From positions 1 through 64,000 of the forward strand of contig JAJRPI010000072.1 of assembly GCA_024280895.1 (NCBI GenBank): 64,000 nt of DNA, in the 5' to 3' direction. Position 1 is the first letter of the stretch. The number at the start of each line of letters is the position of its first letter. Under the pieces are notes generated by a model. The model searched no databases. It saw only the letters and a list, made by a program, of their open reading frames with translations, and was not told where the DNA came from. Position numbers and translations under genes: made by a program. Source of the stretch: Alphaproteobacteria bacterium (GTDB lineage: Bacteria; Pseudomonadota; Alphaproteobacteria; Rhizobiales; JAKIUO01). Shown one piece after another: positions 45,829-54,519 of the stretch.

Positions 45829-46428
45829 GTGTACTTCTTGCGTAAACACAGCTGGCATAAAAACTTACAACGCGGCGCCAAATACCGGCTGGTCGTCCCG
45901 TTGAAAAGATCAACCCACCCTCCCGAATTTACGGCTAGGGGCGTTGCGGTTGGTATGCTGCTGGCCATGACCCCGACCATCGGTATTCAGATGTTCATGA
46001 TCGCTGGCACCTGGCTGTTTCTGACCAAAATCGTCAAATGGGATTTTTCACTGATTGCCGGTCTTGGATGGACCTGGACCTCAAATGTTTTCACCATGAT
46101 CCCGCTCTATTACCTGTTTTATATTACCGGCCAGATCATGCTCGGCAACTGGGGTGACATTTCAGGCTTTGAACAGTTCTCACAAATGGTCGGCCAAATT
46201 AACAGCAACCCGGATTTGACATTCTGGGAAAAGACCAGCATGTGGATGGTCAATCTGTTCAAGGGCTGGGGTGTACCCATGTTTCTGGGCTCGGTCCCCT
46301 GGGCTATTCTCTCCAGCTGGCTCGGCTACAAGCTTGCCTATAATTATGTCGTCAGGCACAGAGCAAAACGGTTAGCGCGCATGAGCGAGCGAAGCCAGCG
46401 CAAAGCACACTCAAAAACCACCGTCTAA
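45829..46428 (+). CDS. DUF2062 membrane protein
   Basis: A 199-residue protein with the DUF2062 hallmark: an N-terminal basic region, then FTARGVAVGMLLAMTPTIGIQMF and further hydrophobic segments (LIAGLGWTWTSNVFTMIPLYYLFYITG; FLGSVPWAILSSWLGYKLAYNYVV). The function of the family is not established. The start appears to be GTG at 45829, since an in-frame TAA lies nine codons upstream and no ATG intervenes. Downstream, the converging lipid-kinase-like gene ends 8 bases away. Confidence 0.88.
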   Translation: MYFLRKHSWHKNLQRGAKYRLVVPLKRSTHPPEFTARGVAVGMLLAMTPTIGIQMFMIAGTWLFLTKIVKWDFSLIAGLGWTWTSNVFTMIPLYYLFYITGQIMLGNWGDISGFEQFSQMVGQINSNPDLTFWEKTSMWMVNLFKGWGVPMFLGSVPWAILSSWLGYKLAYNYVVRHRAKRLARMSERSQRKAHSKTTV

Positions 46429-46436
46429 TATCATCA

Positions 46437-47384
46437 CTAAGATGTCTGCGGAATGATCAACTGGATCGGCGCATCAGACGCACTTATATCCAGCGGTGTT
46501 GTGGCCAGCCATTCGCCATCAATTTGCGTTGGCACTGGCTCACTTGACGTGATGCGCACCTTTTGGCATGGCCGGATCATGATGCCCCGGTTCTTCATCA
46601 TATGGCCAACGGGCTCGTCCCCTTCCATGAGCGGCGCACGAATATGAGCGTTGCGCCCCATCGCCAAACCGATCAGCGCCTTGACCAATCCAAAGCGAGT
46701 GACAGTCGAGAACATCACGACATGAAGATTGTTGTTGGTGAGATCTGCTTCAGGGGCCAGAACGAAACTACCCCCATAAAGACGCGCCTTGGTGACCACA
46801 ACAAATCCCGCTTCATAGCTTTTGGCGACATGCTCGTGATCATCTGGGAACTCAATTTTTAATCTACGCGGCTTTGCCGTCAGTGCTTTTAATGTTGGTC
46901 CAACATAGGCAGCTTTGCGAATACGTTGCTTGAGGTCATGATCTAGACGCTTGACAATTTGCGCATCAAATCCAGCACCTGCCATCAATAAAAACGGCTC
47001 GCCATTGGCAAGTCCTGGCGTGATGGTTTTTGTCGGTCCATTGATCAGCGTTTGAGCGATTTTTTTAGGCTTGTGCCCCAGAGCGATTTCCTGGGCCAAC
47101 ACATTGCCAGTGCCAGCCGGTATGATGCCAAGCGGCATATCGCTGCCCATCAACCCCATCGCCACACCGCGAATGGTACTGTCGCCGCCAGCAGCTATCA
47201 CGCCATCAACCTCATTGGATGCAACTGCCGCGCGGGCCAGATCGATATCCTCTTGCACGCTGGAAGCCGCTTGCAGCACAATCTGCGCTCCTTGCCGTTC
47301 AAGCTGTTTTGAAACGCTCGCAACCATCGGCGCCTTCAAGCGACCGGCCAGTTTGTTATGGATGATAAGGAATTTTTTGCGCAT
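46437..47384 (-). CDS. Diacylglycerol/lipid kinase family protein
   Basis: A 315-residue protein with the diacylglycerol kinase catalytic fold. The N-terminal nucleotide-binding part has IIHNKLAGR and the ATP-site loops VIAAGGDSTIRGVAMGL and GIIPAGTGNVLAQEI; a beta-sandwich domain follows. It probably phosphorylates diacylglycerol or a related lipid at the inner membrane, which recycles lipid head-group fragments; sphingoid base or ceramide kinases are close relatives. The start is moved in to 47384 (MRKKFLIIHN) to match the family. It lies downstream of rpoH but a strong terminator separates them. Confidence 0.88.
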   Translation of the reverse strand: MRKKFLIIHNKLAGRLKAPMVASVSKQLERQGAQIVLQAASSVQEDIDLARAAVASNEVDGVIAAGGDSTIRGVAMGLMGSDMPLGIIPAGTGNVLAQEIALGHKPKKIAQTLINGPTKTITPGLANGEPFLLMAGAGFDAQIVKRLDHDLKQRIRKAAYVGPTLKALTAKPRRLKIEFPDDHEHVAKSYEAGFVVVTKARLYGGSFVLAPEADLTNNNLHVVMFSTVTRFGLVKALIGLAMGRNAHIRAPLMEGDEPVGHMMKNRGIMIRPCQKVRITSSEPVPTQIDGEWLATTPLDISASDAPIQLIIPQTS

Positions 47385-47408
47385 GGGGCTTGAACCTGGC
47401 TGTTGACA

Positions 47409-47440
47409 TAAAAAAGGAGCGGCTGATGACAGCCGCTCCT
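47409..47440 (-). terminator. Intrinsic terminator of rpoH
   Basis: On the minus strand AGGAGCGGCTG pairs perfectly with CAGCCGCTCCT around a 4-base loop and is followed by TTTTTT. It lies 55 bases after the rpoH stop. Confidence 0.94.
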
Positions 47441-47494
47441 CCATTGTTTAGATCACAAAGCTTCACTCTGACAAGCGCAATAGCAAACCCACCT

Positions 47495-48376
47495 CTAGGC
47501 GTGAGCCTGGAGGGCCTGCGCTGCGGCATCCGTGACCCCTTTTTGCACCTTTTCAAAGGCCCGCACTTCGATCTGGCGAATACGCTCACGCGAGACGCTA
47601 AACTCCTGGCTCAGCTGTTCCAGCGTCATGGGATCTTCCGACAAGCGGCGCATCGTAAAGATCCTCTGCTCACGCTCGTTGAGCTCCGACATGGCGTCCT
47701 TAAGCATTTCACGGCGCTGATTCAGCTCTTGATTGTCGCCAAGTGCGGTCTCTTGATCAATATCTTCATCAACCAGCCAGTCCATCCACTCGCCGCCGCC
47801 TTCAGTATCCTTGCGCACAGGAGCGTTTAGCGAGCTGTCACCAGACAAACGCCGGTTCATGCTGATGACTTCTTCTTCCTTGACCCCAAGGCGACGAGAA
47901 ACTTCGGCCACATGTTCGTGGGTCAGATCGCCATCCTCAAGAGCATCGATTTGGCCCTTGACCTTGCGCAGGTTGAAAAACAGCTTCTTTTGCGCCGCCG
48001 TTGTGCCCATGCGTACCAGTGACCAGGAGCGCAGGATATATTCCTGAATAGCTGCCCGGATCCACCACATGGCATAGGTCGCAAGGCGAAAGCCTTTGTC
48101 TGGCTCAAAGCGCTTGACGGCCTGCATCAGGCCGACATTGCCCTCAGAAACCACCTCGTTAATCGGCAAGCCATAGCCGCGATAGCCCATGGCAATTTTC
48201 GCCACAAGGCGTAAATGGCTGGTCACCAACCGGTGTGCGGCTTGCTTATCGTCTTTTTCGCGCCAATTTTTGGCCAGCGTAAATTCTTCATCCGGTTTCA
48301 GCATTGGAAACTTGCGGATGTCCGATAAATAGCGTGACAGGCCTCCAGGACCTCTAAGACTTGGTAAATTTGCCAT
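47495..48376 (-). CDS. rpoH: RNA polymerase heat-shock sigma factor RpoH
   Basis: Sigma-32, which directs RNA polymerase to heat-shock and protein-quality promoters. The 293-residue protein has region 2 (RLVAKIAMGYRGYGLPINEVVSEGNVGLMQAVKRFEPDKGFRLATYA in outline), the diagnostic RpoH box QKKLFFNLR near residue 130, and region 4.2 (LSQEFSVSRERIRQIEVRAFEKV), the -35-binding helix-turn-helix. An AGAGGG site precedes the ATG at 48376. It has its own terminator. Alphaproteobacteria often encode two RpoH paralogs; only one is in the window. Confidence 0.97.
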   Translation of the reverse strand: MANLPSLRGPGGLSRYLSDIRKFPMLKPDEEFTLAKNWREKDDKQAAHRLVTSHLRLVAKIAMGYRGYGLPINEVVSEGNVGLMQAVKRFEPDKGFRLATYAMWWIRAAIQEYILRSWSLVRMGTTAAQKKLFFNLRKVKGQIDALEDGDLTHEHVAEVSRRLGVKEEEVISMNRRLSGDSSLNAPVRKDTEGGGEWMDWLVDEDIDQETALGDNQELNQRREMLKDAMSELNEREQRIFTMRRLSEDPMTLEQLSQEFSVSRERIRQIEVRAFEKVQKGVTDAAAQALQAHA

Positions 48377-48653
48377 AATACTTAATTCCCTCTTGTTTTG
48401 GATGCCTCACCCCGTATGAGTAATATAACTCACAATAAGAGCAGCGCACCGCAGCCCCTTGTCGATTAGAACAAGGCGCGTTTCCCTGTATGTCCTAATA
48501 TATGGTTGCAATTTTTGGGATTAAAAGAGCCAATCAATCACTAAAACGTGTACTTGATCATTTTACTAGGTTATTTTCATTGCTCCCAAGCTTTTTGCAA
48601 AAGAACGAAGAAAACACCCTTGGCCAAAGTGCAGATTATGGTAGAAAACACTC

Positions 48654-49883
48654 ATGAACACGCCCGAACCAACATCAACAGCTAATGTACCGCTCGAAAA
48701 TGGCCAAAACATGCCCCAAAACGCGCAAGAGAACGCTCACGCACGCCCCACTCTGATTGGTCTCGATCGCGACGAGTTAGGCGCTTCCCTGACCAAGATT
48801 GGCGTCAAGGACAAGCAGGTGCGCATGCGCGTTGAGCAGCTGTGGAACGGGCTTTATGCACGCGGTCTCACCCACTTTGACGAACTGCACACCATCTCCA
48901 AGGAACTGCGCCAGAAACTTACCGAAAACTATACCATTGAGCGCCCGCAGATCGTCACCGAGCAGCGCTCCAATGATGGCACCCGCAAATGGTTATTACG
49001 CTTCAAATCCGATATTCCCGGCAAGCCTGGTCCTGAGGCCGAAATGGTCTATATCCCTGAAGAAACCAGAGGTACCTTATGTATCTCGTCGCAGGTTGGC
49101 TGTACGCTCAATTGCCGCTTCTGCCATACCGGCACCATGCCGCTGGTGCGCAATCTAAGCGCCGAGGAAATTGTTGGACAGGTGATGCTGGCAAGAGACC
49201 GGCTTGGCGACTGGCCCTTGATCGAGGCCGACGATAAAAACGGCCTGCCAGATTCAAAGCGCATGATTACCCGCCTGGTGCTTATGGGCATGGGCGAACC
49301 CTTGTATAATTTCGATCATGTCAAAAAGGCTTCCATCTTGTTGTCAGATGATGCGGGCATCAATCTGTCGCATCGCCGGATCACGCTCTCAACCGCTGGC
49401 GTTGTGCCGATGATGGCGCGAGCTGGCGCCGAGATCGGCTGCATGCTGGCCGTCTCCCTGCACGCCACCAACGACAAACTGCGCGATGAGCTGGTGCCCA
49501 TCAATCGCAAATACCCGCTCAAACAACTGATGCAGGCCTGCCGCGACTATCCCGGCCTCTCCAATGCCCGGCGCATCACCTTCGAATATGTCATGCTGGA
49601 TGGCATCAATGACAGCCTCGAAGACGCCAAAGCGCTCGTGCAACTATTGAAAGGTATCCCCGCCAAAATCAACCTCATCCCGTTCAACCCATGGCCGGAC
49701 AGCCCCTATCAATGTTCGAAGTGGGCACAGATCGAACGCTTCGCAGACATTATCAATGACGCGGGATATGCCAGCCCGATCAGACGCCCCCGAGGCCGAG
49801 ACATCATGGCCGCCTGCGGCCAGTTGAAATCCGAAAGCGAGCGCATCAGCAATCGCGAACGCAAGGCGTTGCTGGGGGAGTAG
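48654..49883 (+). CDS. rlmN: 23S rRNA/tRNA adenine-C2 methyltransferase RlmN
   Basis: A radical SAM enzyme that methylates C2 of A2503 in 23S rRNA and A37 in certain tRNAs. The iron-sulfur triad lies in [11 protein letters not shown] (CxxxCxxC region near residue 150); the mechanistic cysteine is expected in the C-terminal [10 protein letters not shown]. Other family regions are [16 protein letters not shown] and [11 protein letters not shown]. It is 409 residues with a variable, probably disordered N-terminus of about 35 residues. The gene is divergent from rpoH, and the 277 bases between hold no other gene. Confidence 0.96.
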   Translation: MNTPEPTSTANVPLENGQNMPQNAQENAHARPTLIGLDRDELGASLTKIGVKDKQVRMRVEQLWNGLYARGLTHFDELHTISKELRQKLTENYTIERPQIVTEQRSNDGTRKWLLRFKSDIPGKPGPEAEMVYIPEETRGTLCISSQVGCTLNCRFCHTGTMPLVRNLSAEEIVGQVMLARDRLGDWPLIEADDKNGLPDSKRMITRLVLMGMGEPLYNFDHVKKASILLSDDAGINLSHRRITLSTAGVVPMMARAGAEIGCMLAVSLHATNDKLRDELVPINRKYPLKQLMQACRDYPGLSNARRITFEYVMLDGINDSLEDAKALVQLLKGIPAKINLIPFNPWPDSPYQCSKWAQIERFADIINDAGYASPIRRPRGRDIMAACGQLKSESERISNRERKALLGE

Positions 49884-49891
49884 GAAAAAGC

Positions 49892-50142
49892 AATGTCCTG
49901 CGCGGACAGCGCCCCTGCGCGGGGGGCGGTTAAGGGACCAGCCCCTTAACAATCCCGATTTGAGTATTTGCAAGAACCGTAGGGTGTCAATAGCGACAGC
50001 GTATTGCACCGTTGCGGACTCAAATCGGTGCAATACGCTGCGCTATTGACACCCTACCTACTCCCACTCCCCGCATCATTCTCCCACTCTCAAAACGGGG
50101 ATGAAAGGGGCTCGCCCTTTTCCGCCGTCCGCGCAGGACATT
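49892..50142. repeat. Nested palindromic repeat element (MITE-like)
   Basis: The outer ends are a perfect 16-base inverted repeat, AATGTCCTGCGCGGAC at 49892-49907 and its complement at 50127-50142. Inside lie a GTTAAGGG...CCCTTAAC hairpin (49929-49950), a near-perfect 32-base inverted repeat (GTAGGGTGTCAATAGCG... at 49979-50011 against 50026-50057, one extra A) around a 14-base loop, and an AAAGGG/CCCTTT hairpin near 50105-50120. There is no ORF. Nested terminal and internal palindromes of 251 bases with no coding capacity resemble a miniature inverted-repeat element or a large intergenic repeat cluster. No clear target-site duplication is visible. Confidence 0.75.
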
Positions 50143-50255
50143 TTCTTCGCCGTGCGCGCGATTGATATTAACAGCACACCTCGCCACTGCCTTGCCAATG
50201 GGGATTCACAACAAGACGCGAATCACCTATGGATAAAGGTTAAGGGACCTTGAAC

Positions 50256-52451
50256 ATGAGCGATACATCTGCGGCGGGACCGCCTAAAATTGCCCCCGAT
50301 ACGCCAAACACGCCCGACCAGAAGCAGGGCGGAGCCGACCCGTTTGCGGGGATTGGCAAGGTGATTACGACCCTGCGCAACGGGGATCTGGGGCTAGCCG
50401 TTGGCGTGATCGTCATTTTGATCGTGCTTATTCTCCCCATGCCGGCCTTTATTCTTGATCTTCTGCTGGCGGTATCGATCACCTTTTCCGTGCTCATCTT
50501 GATGACGTCTTTGTTCATTCAAAAACCACTTGAGTTCTCCTCATTTCCAACGGTGCTGCTGATCGCCACCATGCTGCGGCTGGCGCTCAATCTCGCCTCC
50601 ACGCGGCTTATTCTGGCCCATGGTCATGAGGGCCCGGCGGCGGCTGGTAATGTCATCGAGGCCTTTGGCCACTTTGTCATGCAAGGCAATTTCATTATTG
50701 GCATCATTGTGTTTTCTATTCTGGTGATCGTCAATTTCATTGTCATCACCAAGGGTTCTGGACGTATCGCCGAGGTCGCGGCGCGCTTTACGCTGGATGC
50801 CATGCCCGGTAAACAGATGGCCATTGATGCCGATCTGGGCGCTGGTTTGATTAATGAAGAAACGGCCCGCGAAAGACGCACTGAACTCGAAGGCGAAAGT
50901 GGCTTCTTTGGAGCCATGGATGGTGCCTCAAAATTCGTGCGCGGTGATGCCGTTGCCGGTTTGCTGATCACCTTTATCAATGTCATTGGCGGTATCATTA
51001 TTGGCACCGCGCAAATGGGCCTGACCATGGGAGAGGCGGCACAGGCCTATACCTTGCTGACGATTGGCGATGGGCTGGTATCGCAAATTCCAGCGCTCAT
51101 TGTCTCGCTGGCCGCTGGCCTGCTGGTCTCCAAGGCGGGGGTCAAGGGATCGGCTGAAAAAGCCATTGGCACCCAGCTCACCGGCTATCCCAAAGCGCTT
51201 GGCATGTCCTCGTTTTTGATGGTGCTGATGGCGGTGCTACCCGGCATTCCTCTGGTGCCGTTCATGACCCTTGGCGTGATCACGGGGGGCCTTGCCTATA
51301 TTGCCACTAAAAGCCTCGAGGACCAAAAGGTCGAAGAGCAGGCCGTTGCTGTTGCCGAAAAAATCGAAGAAGCGGAACCCGCTGAAGAAACCATGGTCGA
51401 GACCCTGCGCATGGATGATCTGCGCCTTGAAATCGGTTATGGCCTGTTGCCGCTCATCAATGATCCCCACGGGGATAGCGACCGACTGACCGAACAGATC
51501 AAGGCCCTGCGCCGCCAGATGGCCACCGAAATGGGCTTTGTCATGCCCTCTGTGCGCATCCTCGATAATATGCAGATGCAGGCCAATGATTATGTCATCA
51601 AGATCAAGGAGATCAGCGCCGGTGAAGGACAGATTATGCCTGGTCATTATATGGTCATGGATCCGTCCGGGGCGCAGATAGATCTACCTGGCGTCCATGG
51701 AGTTGAACCAACTTTTGGCCTGCCCGCCACCTGGATCGATGCAAGCTTGCGAGAACAGGCCCAATTCAAAGGCTATACGGTCGTCGATCCTGTGACGGTG
51801 CTCTCAACTCATATGACAGAAATCATGCGCAATAATGTCTCTGATCTTTTATCCTATGCGGAAGTGCGCAAACTGCTTGATGAACTGCCCGAACATGAAG
51901 GCCGCCTGCTGGAAGAGATTGTCCCGGCGCAGGTCAGCTTCACCGCCATTCAGCGCGTGTTACAAATGCTGCTCACCGAGCGCGTCTCGATCCGCGATCT
52001 TGGCACCATTCTGGAAGGCATCGCCGAGGCCACTGGTTACACCACCAATGTGCAAATGATTACCGAGCATGTGCGCTCTCGCCTCGCCCGCCAGATTTGC
52101 TCCTCCCATACCAATCATGAAGGCTTTTTGCCACTCATCACCATGGCCCCACAATGGGAACACGCCTTTATCGAGGCCATCATCGGCGATGGCGATAATC
52201 GCGAATTGGCTATGGCGCCCTCAAAATTGCAAGAATTTATCCGCTGCGTACAAACGGCCGTTGAACAGGCCAGTAACGCTGGAGAATCCGCGGTGCTTAT
52301 CACCAGCCCTGGCGTGCGGCCCTTCGTGCGCTCCATCGTTGAGCGCTTTCGCAACCAGACCCCCGTCCTTAGTCAAAACGAAATACACAAATCAGCCAAG
52401 CTGAAAACGGTCGCACAGGTTATGATGCTTGCTGAAAATATGACTGTTTAG
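50256..52451 (+). CDS. flhA: Flagellar export apparatus protein FlhA
   Basis: Central membrane component of the flagellar type III export gate. The 731-residue protein has an N-terminal half of about eight helices (DLLLAVSITFSVLILMTSLFIQKPLEFSSFPTVLL in outline), the conserved cytoplasmic loop region NVIEAFGHFVMQGNFIIGIIVF and RFTLDAMPGKQMAID, and a large cytoplasmic domain (about 390-731) that binds chaperone-substrate complexes. The ATG at 50256 follows AAGGGA; the ORF-track TTG two codons earlier is not needed. Other flagellar genes are not nearby in the window, so this flhA appears detached from its usual cluster, or the cluster continues elsewhere. Confidence 0.96.
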   Translation: MSDTSAAGPPKIAPDTPNTPDQKQGGADPFAGIGKVITTLRNGDLGLAVGVIVILIVLILPMPAFILDLLLAVSITFSVLILMTSLFIQKPLEFSSFPTVLLIATMLRLALNLASTRLILAHGHEGPAAAGNVIEAFGHFVMQGNFIIGIIVFSILVIVNFIVITKGSGRIAEVAARFTLDAMPGKQMAIDADLGAGLINEETARERRTELEGESGFFGAMDGASKFVRGDAVAGLLITFINVIGGIIIGTAQMGLTMGEAAQAYTLLTIGDGLVSQIPALIVSLAAGLLVSKAGVKGSAEKAIGTQLTGYPKALGMSSFLMVLMAVLPGIPLVPFMTLGVITGGLAYIATKSLEDQKVEEQAVAVAEKIEEAEPAEETMVETLRMDDLRLEIGYGLLPLINDPHGDSDRLTEQIKALRRQMATEMGFVMPSVRILDNMQMQANDYVIKIKEISAGEGQIMPGHYMVMDPSGAQIDLPGVHGVEPTFGLPATWIDASLREQAQFKGYTVVDPVTVLSTHMTEIMRNNVSDLLSYAEVRKLLDELPEHEGRLLEEIVPAQVSFTAIQRVLQMLLTERVSIRDLGTILEGIAEATGYTTNVQMITEHVRSRLARQICSSHTNHEGFLPLITMAPQWEHAFIEAIIGDGDNRELAMAPSKLQEFIRCVQTAVEQASNAGESAVLITSPGVRPFVRSIVERFRNQTPVLSQNEIHKSAKLKTVAQVMMLAENMTV

Positions 52452-52509
52452 AGAGGCAAGATGATCGCTCATGCTTTGCTCATTTCAAGAAGCATGATAG
52501 TTTCGCCTG

Positions 52510-52995
52510 ATGACCTCATCCAACGCACAAGACTTCATCGATAAATGGCACCAGATCTTTAAAAAAAATGATCCATCCTTGATGCTCCCCCTGATCCATG
52601 ACGATATTGAATTTTATTCGCCAGCCGTGTTCCAGCCAAAGCGCGGCAAGCCAATCGTCTTTGAGACCCTTGAGCGGGTATTTGGTATTTTTAAGGATTA
52701 TCGCGTCACCGATACCTGGATGAAGGGCAACGACGTCTTGTTCGAGTTCGAAACCCGTGTGGATAAATTCACCCTGCAAGGAGTGGATCGATTTACGCTT
52801 GATGAGCAAGGTAAAGTCGTGCAGATGAAAGTCTGGATCAGACCGCTCACGGGCCTCAAGGAATTGGCGCGTATCGTCGCCAAAGCAGAGATCGACGAGC
52901 ACCTCACCTCAAAAAGCGGTCCACAAAGAATGATTACCCGCGCACAAATCCGCACCACAAAACTGATCAACGGGCTCAAGGAAGGATTGAAATAA
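52510..52995 (+). CDS. SnoaL/NTF2-like protein
   Basis: A 161-residue protein with the cone-shaped NTF2/SnoaL-like fold: FIDKWHQIFKKNDPSLMLPLIHDDIEFYSP starts the domain, and RFTLDEQGKVVQMKVWIRPL closes the sheet. Such proteins are often small isomerases, hydratases or ligand-binding proteins; nothing here identifies the substrate. A C-terminal helical extension of about 40 residues (KLINGLKEGLK) is less usual. It follows flhA after 58 bases on the same strand, which could reflect read-through rather than shared function. The ribosome-binding site is poor. Confidence 0.75.
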   Translation: MTSSNAQDFIDKWHQIFKKNDPSLMLPLIHDDIEFYSPAVFQPKRGKPIVFETLERVFGIFKDYRVTDTWMKGNDVLFEFETRVDKFTLQGVDRFTLDEQGKVVQMKVWIRPLTGLKELARIVAKAEIDEHLTSKSGPQRMITRAQIRTTKLINGLKEGLK

Positions 52996-53005
52996 TAAAA
53001 CATGA

Positions 53006-53037
53006 GGAGCAAGCAGAAACTGTTTTCCGCTTGCTCC
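53006..53037. terminator. Possible terminator hairpin after the SnoaL-like gene
   Basis: GGAGCAAGC at 53006-53014 pairs perfectly with GCTTGCTCC at 53029-53037 around a loop of AGAAACTGTTTTCC. It lies between the convergent gene ends. No T-run follows on either side, so its strength as an intrinsic terminator is uncertain. Confidence 0.4.
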
Positions 53038-53056
53038 ATGCAGTTTCGCTTACCAT

Positions 53057-53332
53057 CTAGTCTTCATCGACCTTGCAAATCTCATATTTGCGCAGCCAGT
53101 ATTTTTTCCCTGAACTCATATATTTTCCCTTGTAGTAAGAGCAGCTCTTCACAGAATAGGTTTTGTATTTGGTGCTTTTTGTGAACAACACATTATGATC
53201 TGTGCCTTCGGGTCCATTCCACCACAAAGGATCATATCCACCATAGCCCTTGCCACCAGCACTAGCGCTGGTTTGCATACTGGCAATGGTGATGACGCTT
53301 AATACCAGAGCGATAATCGATTTTTTCAGCAT
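53057..53332 (-). CDS. Small exported protein of the YDP-WNGPEG pair, copy 1
   Basis: A 91-residue precursor with a signal peptide (MLKKSIIALVLSVITIASMQTSASA, cut before GGKG). The mature part has GGYDPLWWNGPEG, then a basic Cys-containing tail SCSYYKGKYMSSGKKYWLRKYEIC. It is clearly paralogous to the next gene on the same strand: WNGPEG, the LF segment, the spacing of Cys and Tyr, and WLRKYE all align. AGGAG precedes the ATG at 53332. The two Cys may form a disulfide in the periplasm. I do not recognise the family. Confidence 0.8.
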   Translation of the reverse strand: MLKKSIIALVLSVITIASMQTSASAGGKGYGGYDPLWWNGPEGTDHNVLFTKSTKYKTYSVKSCSYYKGKYMSSGKKYWLRKYEICKVDED

Positions 53333-53463
53333 TGTCTGTTCTCCTGACGATCCAGAGGGCCAAAGCCCGTTTCAACTGAAAAGAGGATATGAAAAAATAG
53401 CGCCGAGAAATGTGATGCAAATCACAGGTCGGGGCTTTGCAATCACAAAGCTCCCATATAAAT

Positions 53464-53763
53464 CTAGTTATCTGAGTCCAGACAGGCTTCATATCTGCGC
53501 AACCAGGACCGTCGGCCCGTTCGCAAATAATTACGGCTATATCTAGAGCAGGCTCGGCTTGCTTTATGCCGCCGAGATAATATTCTCATCAACAGGCCTG
53601 GCCGTGGAGTGCCCTCGAACAAGCCATTATAATCGGTAGAGCCTTCTGGCCCGTTCCAATAGAAGGGGTCATAGCCATAGTTGGAATTGCCAGCCACTGC
53701 AGGGCTTAAGGCGCTCAAGGACACTGTACCCAGTGTCATCAAGATGATGAATGTTTTCTTCAT
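53464..53763 (-). CDS. Small exported protein of the YDP-WNGPEG pair, copy 2
   Basis: A 99-residue precursor with a signal peptide (MKKTFIILMTLGTVSLSALSPAVA, cut before GNSN). The mature part YGYDPFYWNGPEGSTDYNGLF and the tail ACSRYSRNYLRTGRRSWLRRYEAC repeat the pattern of copy 1, with a middle insertion of roughly 15 residues. The start at 53763 (MKKTFIILM) has GGAGG seven bases upstream; the ORF-track start 13 codons earlier does not. A tandem duplication of an exported protein is the likely origin. Function unknown. Confidence 0.8.
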   Translation of the reverse strand: MKKTFIILMTLGTVSLSALSPAVAGNSNYGYDPFYWNGPEGSTDYNGLFEGTPRPGLLMRILSRRHKASRACSRYSRNYLRTGRRSWLRRYEACLDSDN

Positions 53764-53854
53764 TGTCATGCCTCCATGAAATTTTCCTAGCTGAATAGAC
53801 ACATTGTCCGATCAACCGCTCAATCAGTCCAGAAGAAAAATCAAATCGATCGTC

Positions 53855-53878
53855 GATCACCATCAATAATCGGTGATC
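53855..53878. promoter_or_regulatory. Inverted repeat upstream of the exported-protein pair
   Basis: GATCACC at 53855-53861 pairs with GGTGATC at 53872-53878 around a 10-base loop. It lies about 90 bases before the start of copy 2 and could be an operator or an RNA hairpin in the leader. No protein is known to bind it. Confidence 0.3.
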
Positions 53879-53995
53879 AAAGTCCCGGGGTGTCCTTTTA
53901 GCACCTAAGACATCGTGCCCTCTTGTGTATTTTCGCTTGCCCCTCAAAGCGGGACGATCACAAGAATACCGGAGAATTCAAAATTGATCGGTGTC

Positions 53996-54379
53996 TCATT
54001 CAACAGGAAGGGGCTGGCCTTCTTTCAGATCGCCCCGATTGATAAGCTCGCGGCGATGACGCTCTTGGGCTGAAGCAGCTTGTTCCTCTTGGGTGGTCAG
54101 CTGATCTGCTGTATCTGGCGATGTCGTGGCGCCTTGAATGCCTGACGACGCCTGCATCTGTGCACTGGAATCGGGCAAATCGACAACAACCCCCTCTTCG
54201 CCCGAGGGCACAATGGAACCGGTCGTATCCGAAGCGTTTATGGTCGGGGAAATCTGGTTGTCAGGTGACACACCACTGCCGATGCCGGCAAAATTACCGC
54301 CCAGCATGGAGGGAGACACAGTGCAACCCGAGAGCATCAGCATCAAAATGATGCTAGGTACAAGCAATATCTGCTTCAT
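53996..54379 (-). CDS. Small lipoprotein, unknown
   Basis: A 127-residue precursor with a short signal and lipobox MLMLSGCTVS (Cys near residue 19), so probably a lipid-anchored envelope protein. The mature part is acidic and low-complexity, with many Ser, Thr, Gln and Gly residues and no clear domain. It may be an anchored linker-like protein. The next lipoprotein gene lies 140 bases upstream on the same strand. Confidence 0.68.
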   Translation of the reverse strand: MKQILLVPSIILMLMLSGCTVSPSMLGGNFAGIGSGVSPDNQISPTINASDTTGSIVPSGEEGVVVDLPDSSAQMQASSGIQGATTSPDTADQLTTQEEQAASAQERHRRELINRGDLKEGQPLPVE

Positions 54380-54519
54380 CTTTTGAGCAGTTCCCCACTT
54401 TCTTCAAAAACTCACACCTCTATGGGGTGATGTTCAAGAAGATTGATAAACATTCTTATGACCGGTTATTGATCGCCGGAATTTTATAAGAGAATATCAT
54501 CATAGCAAATTCAAGTGAA

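Noticed and set aside
49644-50033. 129-codon minus-strand ORF at the rlmN end and repeat element
   Set aside because: It overlaps rlmN antisense and the palindromic element; coding appearance is accidental.
52470-52496. CATGCTT/AAGCATG hairpin after flhA
   Set aside because: A 7-base stem without a T-run and too weak to call a terminator with confidence.
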